DNA from: an uncultured bacterium
GTDB taxonomy: Bacteria; Bacillota; Clostridia; TANB77; CAG-508
Direction of reading: 5' to 3'
DNA: 6,242 bases
NCBI GenBank assembly: GCA_905215615.1
Contig: CAJMQM010000048.1
Span: forward strand, 1 to 6,242
Shown here one piece after another: positions 1-5,805 of the stretch. The translations under genes were made by a program, and so were the position numbers. The notes beneath the pieces were generated by a model. It searched no databases and had not been told where the DNA came from. It saw nothing but the letters and a program-made list of their open reading frames with translations. The stretch's first letter is position 1, and every line of letters begins with the position of its first letter.

Positions 1-192
1 TATCACACAACACCAAGCAGAGTTGAAAGAGCAATTCGTCATGCAATAGAAGTAGCATGGGGAAGAGGACAACAAGAAGTTGTAGAGAGTATATTCGGTT
101 ATACTGTATCAGCAGCAAAAGGAAAGCCAACAAATAGTGAGTTTATCGCAATGATAGCTGATAAACTTCGCCTAGAGCTTAAAAGTGCGTAA
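1..192 (+). CDS. spo0A: Spo0A, sporulation response regulator (C-terminal fragment)
   Basis: Only the last 63 residues are present; the gene enters from the left edge already in frame and ends at TAA 190-192. Seen: the fragment contains [15 protein letters not shown], then FGYTV and [18 protein letters not shown], which I recognise as the highly conserved end of the Spo0A effector domain. Known: Spo0A is the phosphorelay-activated transcription factor that commits endospore-formers to sporulation. Its C-terminal helical domain binds 0A boxes through a helix-turn-helix, and the [12 protein letters not shown] segment belongs to the recognition region. The N-terminal receiver domain with the phosphorylated aspartate lies outside the window. 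Nothing in the visible part looks damaged. A strong terminator follows 65 bases downstream, so spo0A is probably not co-transcribed with the next locus. The assignment is very secure. Confidence 0.96.
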   Translation, partial: YHTTPSRVERAIRHAIEVAWGRGQQEVVESIFGYTVSAAKGKPTNSEFIAMIADKLRLELKSA

Positions 193-257
193 TAAATTAA
201 TAAAAGCGTTTCAAGAGTATAAGTACATACAGTTGAACAATCTGTTTTCAAGACCAT

Positions 258-320
258 AAACTTCCAATATTTACTGATTAATAGATTAAAATGTTAATCA
301 GTAAATATTGGAAGTTTTTT
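258..320 (+). terminator. Rho-independent terminator after spo0A
   Basis: Positions 258-281 are perfectly complementary to 294-317, giving a 24-bp stem without mismatch around a 12-base loop. The downstream arm runs into a T tract at 315-320. The stem is A/T-rich but unusually long. There is no comparable T tract for the opposite strand, so it should stop rightward transcription from spo0A and insulate the following toxin-like locus. Confidence 0.9.
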
Positions 321-341
321 ACTAAAATATATTTTGTTCGC

Positions 342-370
342 TTGATTTTTACGAACAAATGTTGTATAGT
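342..370 (+). promoter_or_regulatory. Sigma-A-type promoter of the small hydrophobic ORF
   Basis: The -35 element TTGATT (342-347) and the -10 element TATAGT (365-370) are separated by exactly 17 bases. Transcription would start around 377-381, close to the GGAAATG at 381-387. The promoter lies just after the spo0A terminator and 62 bases before the ATG at 432. Its spacer is occupied by a LexA-like box, so transcription is probably repressed in normal growth. Confidence 0.75.
352..365 (+). promoter_or_regulatory. LexA-like operator between -35 and -10
   Basis: The sequence CGAACAAATGTTGT matches the Gram-positive LexA/DinR box CGAACRNRYGTTYG closely: the left half-site CGAAC, the purine/pyrimidine positions and GTT all fit, while the right half reads GTTG where GTTC is usual. 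It sits entirely in the promoter spacer and touches the -10, an ideal place for repression. A second GTTCG half-site occurs at 336-340, forming with 352-359 an 8-base inverted repeat (TTTGTTCG/CGAACAAA) that flanks the -35. A lexA gene is present about 4 kb downstream. That LexA binds here is inference. Confidence 0.6.
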
Positions 371-405
371 GTTAAACATAGGAAATGAGAATAAGCAGAT
401 GTAGT

Positions 406-426
406 TTGCCTCCAATAAGGAGGTGA
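406..426 (+). promoter_or_regulatory. Hairpin sequestering the Shine-Dalgarno of the small ORF
   Basis: CCTCC at 409-413 pairs with GGAGG at 419-423 around the loop AATAA; G-T pairs and one T-A pair extend the stem to 406/426. The captured sequence AAGGAGGTGA (417-426) is a full complement of the 16S rRNA 3' end, so it needs masking to stay silent. Such a self-inhibited ribosome binding site is typical of type I toxin mRNAs, but this is inferred from pairing only. Confidence 0.65.
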
Positions 427-431
427 GGCTT

Positions 432-554
432 ATGGTAGAAACTGGATGTTTAATAGCAATTATATACATATTATTTTATGCTTTAATAGGAATAACTATC
501 ATAGCAATTGCCTTAATTATAGCATTAGCAGTAATTTTGAGCAAAAGCAAATAA
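432..554 (+). CDS. Small hydrophobic peptide, candidate SOS-controlled type I toxin
   Basis: A 40-residue ORF starts at ATG 432, eight bases after GGAGG (419-423), and ends at TAA 552-554. After the short head MVETGC the peptide is almost purely Ile, Leu, Ala and Val from residue 7 to 36, enough for one transmembrane helix, and it ends in the basic tail SKSK. I do not recognise a named family. The case for a real gene is architecture: a 17-bp-spaced promoter, a LexA-like box in it, a perfect Shine-Dalgarno held in a hairpin, and an antisense RNA that starts downstream and runs toward it, ending just past the stop codon. This combination is known from type I toxins such as TisB (SOS-induced) and BsrG/TxpA (3'-overlapping antisense), with which no sequence homology is claimed. 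Likely role, by inference: insertion in the cytoplasmic membrane when induced. It could instead be a benign membrane peptide. Confidence 0.72.
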   Translation: MVETGCLIAIIYILFYALIGITIIAIALIIALAVILSKSK

Positions 555-560
555 ACCAAT

Positions 561-598
561 AAAAAACACATCTGTTCACTTGGCGGTGTAGATGTGTT
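561..598 (-). terminator. Terminator of the antisense RNA (- strand)
   Basis: AACACATCT at 565-573 pairs perfectly with AGATGTGTT at 590-598, and CAC 577-579 with GTG 586-588 above a small bulge. Read on the - strand the stem is followed by a T tract (A561-A566 on the + strand), so it is a good intrinsic terminator leftward. Rightward it is followed by AACTTTAC and lacks a T tract, so it should be weak for the toxin-like mRNA. Confidence 0.72.
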
Positions 599-640
599 AA
601 CTTTACACTGGCAAACCACGTTTGTGGTTTCTCCATTTCC
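561..640 (-). ncRNA. Convergent antisense RNA, candidate antitoxin
   Basis: The predicted transcript runs leftward from about G640 to the T tract at 561-566, about 80 nt. It opens with GGAAATGG, folds into a 7-bp hairpin (613-619 with 624-630, loop of four), and ends in the terminator hairpin 565-598. It stops seven bases short of the small ORF's stop codon, so it is complementary to the 3' untranslated part of that mRNA and not to the coding region, as in BsrG/SR4-type systems. It contains no plausible ORF. Its 5' end resembles the 5' end of the toxin-like mRNA (ATAGGAAATG followed by AGAA in both). Function as an antitoxin is inference; promoter and terminator are well supported. Confidence 0.7.
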
Positions 641-647
641 TATAATT

Positions 648-676
648 ATTATACACAGTTAGAGTGAATTTGTCAA
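648..676 (-). promoter_or_regulatory. Strong sigma-A promoter of the antisense RNA
   Basis: On the - strand a perfect TTGACA (671-676) is followed after exactly 17 bases by a perfect TATAAT (648-653). The seventh or eighth base after the -10 is 641-640, so the RNA would begin with the GGAAATGG sequence. Both hexamers match consensus, better than the toxin-side TTGATT/TATAGT, so antisense RNA should exceed mRNA under uninduced conditions. Confidence 0.85.
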
Positions 677-738
677 ACAATTTTAAAATGTTTGTAATTT
701 TACTTTGACAAAAATAATGATTATATAGGTTTTAATAC

Positions 739-768
739 TTGACAAACACATATCTGCTGTGATAAAAT
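739..768 (+). promoter_or_regulatory. Promoter of the rplU-rpmA operon
   Basis: TTGACA (739-744) and TAAAAT (763-768) are 18 bases apart, placing the start of transcription near 775, at the beginning of the conserved-looking leader. It points away from the antisense RNA promoter at 648-676, and the 60 bases between the two hold no gene that I can see. Confidence 0.75.
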
Positions 769-774
769 AATTAC

Positions 775-850
775 CTGTAAGCCGCCTAGGTCGGGTAACT
801 AAAGTTGATGTAATCAACTACCTTGTATTTTATGCTTAGCGAGTATACAT
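775..850 (+). promoter_or_regulatory. Probable L21 leader RNA (rplU autoregulatory leader)
   Basis: About 95 bases of untranslated leader precede rplU. It holds GCCGCCTAGGTCGGGTAAC at 781-799, more G+C-rich than its surroundings, and a hairpin AGTTGA (803-808)/TCAACT (814-819) with loop TGTAA. The stem is continued by GGT (794-796) pairing with ACC (820-822) across a one-sided bulge. TTACC 771-775 could also pair with GGTAA 794-798. Known: Firmicutes rplU operons carry a structured L21 leader (an Rfam family) thought to mediate feedback by a ribosomal protein. Position and structure fit, but I could not run a covariance model, and the exact limits are approximate. Confidence 0.55.
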
Positions 851-871
851 AAAAGAGGAGGTGTACATATA

Positions 872-1276
872 ATGTACGCAATAATTGAAAGCTGTGGAAG
901 ACAATACAAAGTAGCAGAAGGAGATGTAGTTTTCTTCGAAAAATTAGATGTTGAAGAAGGAAAAAAAGTTACTTTTGATAAAGTAATTTTAGTTTCAGAA
1001 GACAAAAAAGTAGAAGTTGGAGCTCCTTATGTTAAAGGTGTTAAAGTTGAGGGAAAAGTAATTGCAAACGGAAAAGGAAAGAAAATTATAGTTTACAAAT
1101 ACAAAGCTAAAAAGAATTACAGAAGAACTCAAGGACATAGACAACCATATACAAAGGTTGAAATAACAAAAATAAAAACAGCTGCTGAAAAAGAAGCAAA
1201 AGCTGCAGAAACAAAAACAGCAGAAGTTAAAGCTGAAAAAGCTACAACAGCAAAAAAAGAAACAGCAACAAAATAA
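872..1276 (+). CDS. rplU: 50S ribosomal protein L21 with Lys/Ala-rich tail
   Basis: L21 is a primary 23S rRNA-binding protein of the large subunit. The start [14 protein letters not shown] and the signature region at residues 73-98 ([19 protein letters not shown], followed by PYTKVEI) are diagnostic. The ATG at 872 has AGGAGGTG eight bases upstream. The protein is 134 residues, while bacterial L21 is usually about 100-105. The extra 32 residues (103-134) are almost only Ala (10), Lys (8), Thr (7) and Glu (6), a low-complexity and probably disordered extension. The gene is first in an operon with rpmA, 53 bases downstream. In most Firmicutes the small protease gene prp (ysxB) lies between the two; there is no room for it here. 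Confidence 0.97.
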   Translation: MYAIIESCGRQYKVAEGDVVFFEKLDVEEGKKVTFDKVILVSEDKKVEVGAPYVKGVKVEGKVIANGKGKKIIVYKYKAKKNYRRTQGHRQPYTKVEITKIKTAAEKEAKAAETKTAEVKAEKATTAKKETATK

Positions 1277-1329
1277 TTTAGTTATTTAATCGGTATAATA
1301 TATAAATTTACTTGAAGGGAGTGAGATAA

Positions 1330-1602
1330 ATGGCTCATAAAAAAGGTCAAGGTAGTGTAAAAAACGGAAGAGATAGTGAATCAAAACGTTTGGGACTTAA
1401 AAGAGCAGATGGTCAAGTTGTTCCAGCAGGAAATATTCTAGTAAGACAAAGAGGAACAAAATTTCATCCAGGAAAAAATGTTGGCATAGGTAGTGATGAC
1501 ACTTTATATGCTAAAGTTACTGGAAAAGTTAAATTTGAAAGACTTGGCAAAGATAAAAAGCAAGTTAGCGTTTATCCAGTAGAAGAAGGAGAAAATGCTT
1601 AA
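1330..1602 (+). CDS. rpmA: 50S ribosomal protein L27, form without N-terminal extension
   Basis: L27 reaches toward the peptidyl-transferase centre with its N-terminus and helps position tRNA. The 90-residue product begins [20 protein letters not shown] and continues LGLKRADGQ and [19 protein letters not shown], all hallmark L27 segments. The ATG at 1330 follows AAGGGAGTG (1315-1323) at six bases, so the start is firm. Known: in most Firmicutes L27 carries about nine extra residues ending in a phenylalanine-containing site cut by the protease Prp. Here the protein already starts at the mature type of N-terminus, like E. coli L27, and the prp gene is missing from its normal place. The gene ends the operon, with a terminator 13 bases after the stop. 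Confidence 0.97.
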   Translation: MAHKKGQGSVKNGRDSESKRLGLKRADGQVVPAGNILVRQRGTKFHPGKNVGIGSDDTLYAKVTGKVKFERLGKDKKQVSVYPVEEGENA

Positions 1603-1614
1603 TAAGTATAAAAT

Positions 1615-1641
1615 AGGGGCACTTCAAAGTGCTTCTTTTTT
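1615..1641 (+). terminator. Terminator of the rplU-rpmA operon
   Basis: GCACT (1619-1623) pairs with AGTGC (1628-1632) around TCAA, and the stem is lengthened by A1615-G1618 against T1633-T1636 with two G-T pairs. A T-rich run continues to 1641. It lies just after the rpmA stop, so trpS downstream is a separate transcription unit. Confidence 0.85.
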
Positions 1642-1663
1642 ATTATAAAATTATAACTTTAAC

Positions 1664-1692
1664 TTGTAAAACCTGTAAAAATTAGTTATAAT
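1664..1692 (+). promoter_or_regulatory. Promoter of trpS
   Basis: TTGTAA (1664-1669) and a perfect TATAAT (1687-1692) have a 17-base spacer. Transcription would start near 1699, leaving a leader of about 70 bases. This leader is too short and too A-rich to be a T-box, and I see no tryptophan-rich leader peptide in it. Confidence 0.7.
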
Positions 1693-1771
1693 TGAAAATG
1701 TAAAAATATTAATGAAAATAAAAAAGTAAAATTTATAAGAATATTAATTTATATAGATGGGAAGGATGAAA

Positions 1772-2791
1772 ATGGAAAATAAAAAAATTCGTATATTAAC
1801 TGGAGATAGACCAACAGGAAGGTTACATATAGGGCACTATTTTGGCTCATTAAAAACAAGAGTAGAGATGCAAAATAGTGGAAAATATGACCCATTTATA
1901 CTAATTGCAGATGTGCAAGCATTAACAGATAACTTTAATAACCCAGAAAAAGTAAGAAAAAATATAAAACAAGTAATGCTTGACTATTTATCAATAGGTA
2001 TTGACCCAGAAAAGACAACAATATGTATACAATCAATGATACCAGAAATTGCAGAACTTACAGTTTTTTATTCAAACTTAGTAACAATTGCAAGACTAGA
2101 AAGAAACCCTACCGTAAAAACAGAAATTGCCCAAAAAAGGGAACTATTTGGAGAAAGCGTTACATATGGATTTTTGGGTTATCCAGTAAGTCAAGCTGGA
2201 GATATAACAGCTTTTGAAGGAGAAGTAGTACCAGTAGGAGAAGACCAGTCACCTTTAATTGAACAATGTAGAGAAATAGTAAGAAAATTTAATTCAATAT
2301 ATGGAGAAGTATTAACAGAACCACAAATAGCATTATCAGAAGGAAAAAGAATAAAAGGATTAGACGGAAATGAAAAAATGGGTAAATCATTAGGAAATGC
2401 AATTTACTTATCAGATACTGCAGAAGAAGTGGAGAAAAAAGTAATGAGTGCAGTTACAGACCCTAATAGAATAAAAAAAGATGATTTAGGAAATCCAGAT
2501 GTATGCATGGTTGCTTATTACCATAACTTATTTAGCTCTAAAGAAGAATATAACGCAGTTTGTGAAGAATGCAAGGCTGGTAAAAGAGGTTGTGTAGCTT
2601 GTAAAAAACAACTTGCTAAAAATATAAATAATTTTCTTGACCCTATAAGAAAAAAAAGAAAATACTATGAAGAAAGACCAGAATTAGTAGACAAATACCT
2701 AATTGAAGGAACAAGAAAAGCACAAAAAACAGCACAAGAAACGATGAAAAAAGTAAAAAAGGCAATGAAACTAGATTACTTTAATGAATAA
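1772..2791 (+). CDS. trpS: Tryptophanyl-tRNA synthetase with four-cysteine insertion
   Basis: Charges tRNA-Trp with tryptophan in the cytoplasm (class I aminoacyl-tRNA synthetase). With this start it has 339 residues, normal for TrpRS. Seen: HIGH at 19-22 in GRLHIGHYFGSL, GEDQ at 156-159, and the KMSKS-type loop KMGKS at 202-206. A cysteine cluster follows: C245, C264, C267, C274, C277. The spacing C245-x21-C267-x6-C274-x2-C277 nearly matches the [4Fe-4S] motif C-x22-C-x6-C-x2-C known in Thermotoga maritima TrpRS, so a metal or Fe-S site is likely by inference. Start choice: ATGs at 1757, 1766 and 1772 share the frame. GGAAGG (1760-1765) lies six bases before 1772, whereas 1757 has no Shine-Dalgarno, so 1772 is preferred; the longer form would add five residues. 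It stands between rpmA and obgE on its own promoter. Confidence 0.95.
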   Translation: MENKKIRILTGDRPTGRLHIGHYFGSLKTRVEMQNSGKYDPFILIADVQALTDNFNNPEKVRKNIKQVMLDYLSIGIDPEKTTICIQSMIPEIAELTVFYSNLVTIARLERNPTVKTEIAQKRELFGESVTYGFLGYPVSQAGDITAFEGEVVPVGEDQSPLIEQCREIVRKFNSIYGEVLTEPQIALSEGKRIKGLDGNEKMGKSLGNAIYLSDTAEEVEKKVMSAVTDPNRIKKDDLGNPDVCMVAYYHNLFSSKEEYNAVCEECKAGKRGCVACKKQLAKNINNFLDPIRKKRKYYEERPELVDKYLIEGTRKAQKTAQETMKKVKKAMKLDYFNE

Positions 2792-2823
2792 AAATAATAA
2801 ATATAAATATTGCATATAAAAAT

Positions 2824-2852
2824 TTGAATATAGAACCATAAAATTATTTAAT
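2824..2852 (+). promoter_or_regulatory. Possible promoter of obgE
   Basis: TTGAAT (2824-2829) and TTTAAT (2847-2852) are 17 bases apart in the 199-base trpS-obgE gap. The match is moderate and the region is so A/T-rich that chance hits are expected. No better pair was found nearer the gene. No convincing trpS terminator with a T tract is visible, so read-through from trpS is also possible. Confidence 0.3.
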
Positions 2853-2886
2853 TGTAAAATAACAAATAACAATAAAATCCAAAATA

Positions 2887-2921
2887 TCTGCTATATTATA
2901 ATAGTTTTATAATATAGCAGA
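2887..2921 (+). repeat. A/T-rich palindrome upstream of obgE
   Basis: CTGCTATATTATA (2888-2900) is perfectly complementary to TATAATATAGCAG (2908-2920); one more A-T pair at each end gives a 15-bp stem with a five-base loop. No T tract follows on either strand, so it is not a classical terminator. It may be an RNA hairpin at the end of the trpS mRNA or a protein-binding palindrome in the obgE leader. Confidence 0.5.
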
Positions 2922-2978
2922 ATATTATACAAAAAAGCATGTATACTAAAAATAGATTTGAAAAGTAATAAAAAATAG

Positions 2979-4265
<1,287 letters not shown>

Positions 4266-4279
4266 ACAAAAAATATTTT

Positions 4280-4310
4280 AAAAATGTCAAACTTTTGTTT
4301 GACATTTTTC
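4280..4310 (+). terminator. Terminator of obgE, overlapping lexA control region
   Basis: AAAAATGTCAAAC (4280-4292) pairs perfectly with GTTTGACATTTTT (4297-4309) around TTTT, a 13-bp stem. The right arm ends in five T's. The A run on the left means it can also work for leftward transcription. The stem overlaps the lexA -35 element and a LexA-like palindrome (separate entries). Confidence 0.75.
4288..4301 (+). promoter_or_regulatory. Possible LexA autoregulatory box
   Basis: CAAACTTTTGTTTG is a perfect palindrome with the half-site spacing of the LexA box (CGAAC-N4-GTTCG); it differs by one symmetrical change per half (CAAAC/GTTTG). It overlaps the first three bases of the lexA -35, the expected place for self-repression. 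The same bases are also the top of the obgE terminator stem, so the resemblance might be a by-product of the hairpin. Confidence 0.4.
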
Positions 4311-4327
4311 GCTCTTTGTGTTATTAT
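4299..4327 (+). promoter_or_regulatory. Promoter of lexA
   Basis: A perfect TTGACA (4299-4304) lies in the right arm of the obgE terminator, followed after 17 bases by TATTAT (4322-4327). Transcription would start near 4334, about 38 bases before the GTG. It should also drive the downstream membrane protein gene. Confidence 0.78.
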
Positions 4328-4371
4328 ATAAAAAGAGTTTTATAAAGTTGTAATATTAGGAGTGATGTATA

Positions 4372-5040
4372 GTGAGAAAAAAGAAAGAAATTTCTACAGA
4401 AATTAACAAAAGAGAAAGAGCCATACTAAAATATATAGAAAGGCAAATTAATACAAGGGGTTATCCACCTTCAGTAAGAGAAATAGGAAAAGCTGTAGGC
4501 TTAAGTTCAACAGCCACAGTACACTCATACTTAAATAAGCTTGAAGAAAAAGGTTACATCAAAAAAGAAAATAAAAAAGGAAGAACATTAAAAGTAATAA
4601 AAGGACTATTAGGAGACCAACCTAAGCCAGAAGTAGAATTAAAAGATTTCTATGGTGGTAAAGAAATGGTAGAAGTACCTGTTATAGGAAAAATTACAGC
4701 AGGAGAACCTATACTTGCAGTAGAAAATGTAACAGACACATTTCCTATTCCAATAGACTTTGTTGGTAATAGCGAAAGCTTTATGCTTACTGTAAGAGGC
4801 GAAAGTATGATAGAAGCTGGTATATTAGATGGAGACTATATATTAGTAAAAAAACAAAATACAGCAGAAAATGGGCAAATTGTAGTTGCTTTAATTGGAG
4901 ATGAGGCTACAGTTAAAACTTTCTACAAAGAAAAAGACCACATAAGATTACAACCAGAAAATAGTACAATGGAACCTATTATAGTTCCTACATGCGAAAT
5001 ATTAGGAAAAGTAGCAGGAGTATTTAGAAAAATAAAATAA
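4372..5040 (+). CDS. lexA: LexA, SOS repressor and autopeptidase
   Basis: Represses DNA-damage genes and inactivates itself by self-cleavage when stimulated by RecA filaments. The 222-residue protein has an N-terminal winged helix (about 9-75: [21 protein letters not shown] with [21 protein letters not shown] as the recognition part) and a C-terminal S24 peptidase domain. Seen: the cleavage site Ala110-Gly111 in GKITAGEP, the nucleophile Ser145 in RGESMIEAG, and the general base Lys182 in EATVKTF. All key residues are intact, so it should be functional. The start is GTG 4372, with AGGAG (4358-4362) nine bases upstream; the nearby ATG at 4365 is out of frame. It has its own promoter and possibly its own operator. 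The length is slightly above the usual 200-210. A membrane protein gene follows after 19 bases, probably co-transcribed. Confidence 0.97.
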   Translation: MRKKKEISTEINKRERAILKYIERQINTRGYPPSVREIGKAVGLSSTATVHSYLNKLEEKGYIKKENKKGRTLKVIKGLLGDQPKPEVELKDFYGGKEMVEVPVIGKITAGEPILAVENVTDTFPIPIDFVGNSESFMLTVRGESMIEAGILDGDYILVKKQNTAENGQIVVALIGDEATVKTFYKEKDHIRLQPENSTMEPIIVPTCEILGKVAGVFRKIK

Positions 5041-5059
5041 TTAATATGGGGAATGTTAT

Positions 5060-5578
5060 ATGAGCAAATATTTTAATAATTTTTATCGTAATACAGAAAA
5101 TAGGATGAAAAACTTTTTCACATATTTTCTAATGTTAGTTTTACTATATGTAATAGTAGACATTTTAACATTTGGGTATATTTACAGTACATATAAAACA
5201 ATAGAACAATATGAAATAGTAGTTATAAATCCATCAGTTACTGTAGAAAAAGCGAAAGCAACAAATGTAAATGGATTTATAGAAGGCAAAATAAAAAATT
5301 ATGCAACAACAACACTATCAGATGAATATTTAAAATTTGATTTTTATAGCGAAAGAGGAGTAAATGTAGGTACAAAATATTTAAAAATAGAAAGCTTAGG
5401 GCAAGATGGAGAAATAGACTATAAAGTTCAATTTAGGTTTGATAATGTTAAATATTTTACTGTAAATTTAGCTACACAAGAAGAAGTTGAAAATGCACAA
5501 GAATTTGAATTTAAAATAGATGAAGATATGGGAGTACCATTGTTATTCTCAGGCATATTATTATTAATGTTCCTATAA
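5060..5578 (+). CDS. Small membrane-anchored protein of unknown function
   Basis: I do not recognise a named gene. The 172-residue product has a charged, aromatic N-terminus, a transmembrane helix at about 19-43, a soluble part (about 45-155) and a second hydrophobic stretch at the extreme C-terminus (157-172) that ends the protein without a hydrophilic tail. The segment from residue 71 (NGFIEGKIKNYATTTLSD, then FDFYSERG) through the following strands to about 137 has the look of a small beta-sandwich of the FxLYD type, found in Gram-positive extracytoplasmic proteins; this is a weak, inferred resemblance. GGGGA (5048-5052) sits seven bases before the ATG; other nearby ATGs (5046, 5053) run into early stops. 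Nineteen bases separate it from lexA, so both are likely on one mRNA and it may rise with the SOS response. Topology, by inference: the central domain is outside the membrane. Confidence 0.82.
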   Translation: MSKYFNNFYRNTENRMKNFFTYFLMLVLLYVIVDILTFGYIYSTYKTIEQYEIVVINPSVTVEKAKATNVNGFIEGKIKNYATTTLSDEYLKFDFYSERGVNVGTKYLKIESLGQDGEIDYKVQFRFDNVKYFTVNLATQEEVENAQEFEFKIDEDMGVPLLFSGILLLMFL

Positions 5579-5691
5579 TAATGAAATAAAACAATGATAA
5601 CTAAATATAACTAATAACAAATAAAAAACAAATATTACTAAAATTATATATACAATAAATCAAAAAGTTATTATTGAAATTTATAAAATAT

Positions 5692-5724
5692 AAAAAAATA
5701 GCAAAAAAGGTTTGCTATTTTTTT
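5692..5724 (+). terminator. Terminator of the lexA operon
   Basis: Seven A's plus TAGCAAA (5692-5705) pair perfectly with TTTGCTA plus seven T's (5711-5724), a 14-bp stem with loop AAAGG. The A run/T run symmetry makes it potentially bidirectional. It follows 113 bases of A/T-rich sequence (5579-5691) in which I see no gene. Confidence 0.85.
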
Positions 5725-5740
5725 GTATATGTAATATAAT
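5712..5740 (+). promoter_or_regulatory. Probable promoter of mreB
   Basis: A perfect TATAAT (5735-5740) is preceded at 17 bases by TTGCTA (5712-5717, four of six consensus bases), which is part of the terminator stem. Transcription would start near 5747. The -10 is strong and the -35 mediocre. Confidence 0.55.
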
Positions 5741-5805
5741 CGTAACATAAACGTAATAACCATGAAATAAAATTAATTTACTAACTGGTGAAAGGAAGAG
5801 CTTTA

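Noticed and set aside
235..249. GAAC...GTTTTC as another LexA box after spo0A
   Set aside because: The half-sites are five bases apart instead of four and the right half is GTTT; it is not placed in a promoter.
278..469. 63-residue open frame on the - strand across the toxin promoter and leader
   Set aside because: It overlaps the spo0A terminator, the promoter and the start of the small ORF, has no Shine-Dalgarno or promoter on that strand, and reads like non-coding A/T-rich sequence.
378..643. Inverted repeat ends suggesting a small insertion element
   Set aside because: The repeats coincide with the two predicted transcription starts, there is no transposase and no visible target duplication, so an RNA-level explanation is better.
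705..733. TTGACA at 705-710 as a rightward promoter
   Set aside because: No -10 element lies at 16-18 bases; the TATATA that follows is only 11 bases away. The TTGACA at 739 is much better placed.
814..1005. 63-residue open frame on the - strand over the rplU leader and 5' end
   Set aside because: It is antisense to a certain gene and its leader, with no ribosome binding site; its Ser/Thr/Phe-rich composition reflects the complement of L21 codons.
1693..1771. T-box or tryptophan attenuator before trpS
   Set aside because: The leader is about 70 bases, A-rich, without a T-box sequence, a terminator hairpin or a Trp-codon-rich peptide.
2023..2217. 64-residue open frame on the + strand inside trpS
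   Set aside because: It is an alternative frame within the conserved TrpRS coding region and has no translation signals.
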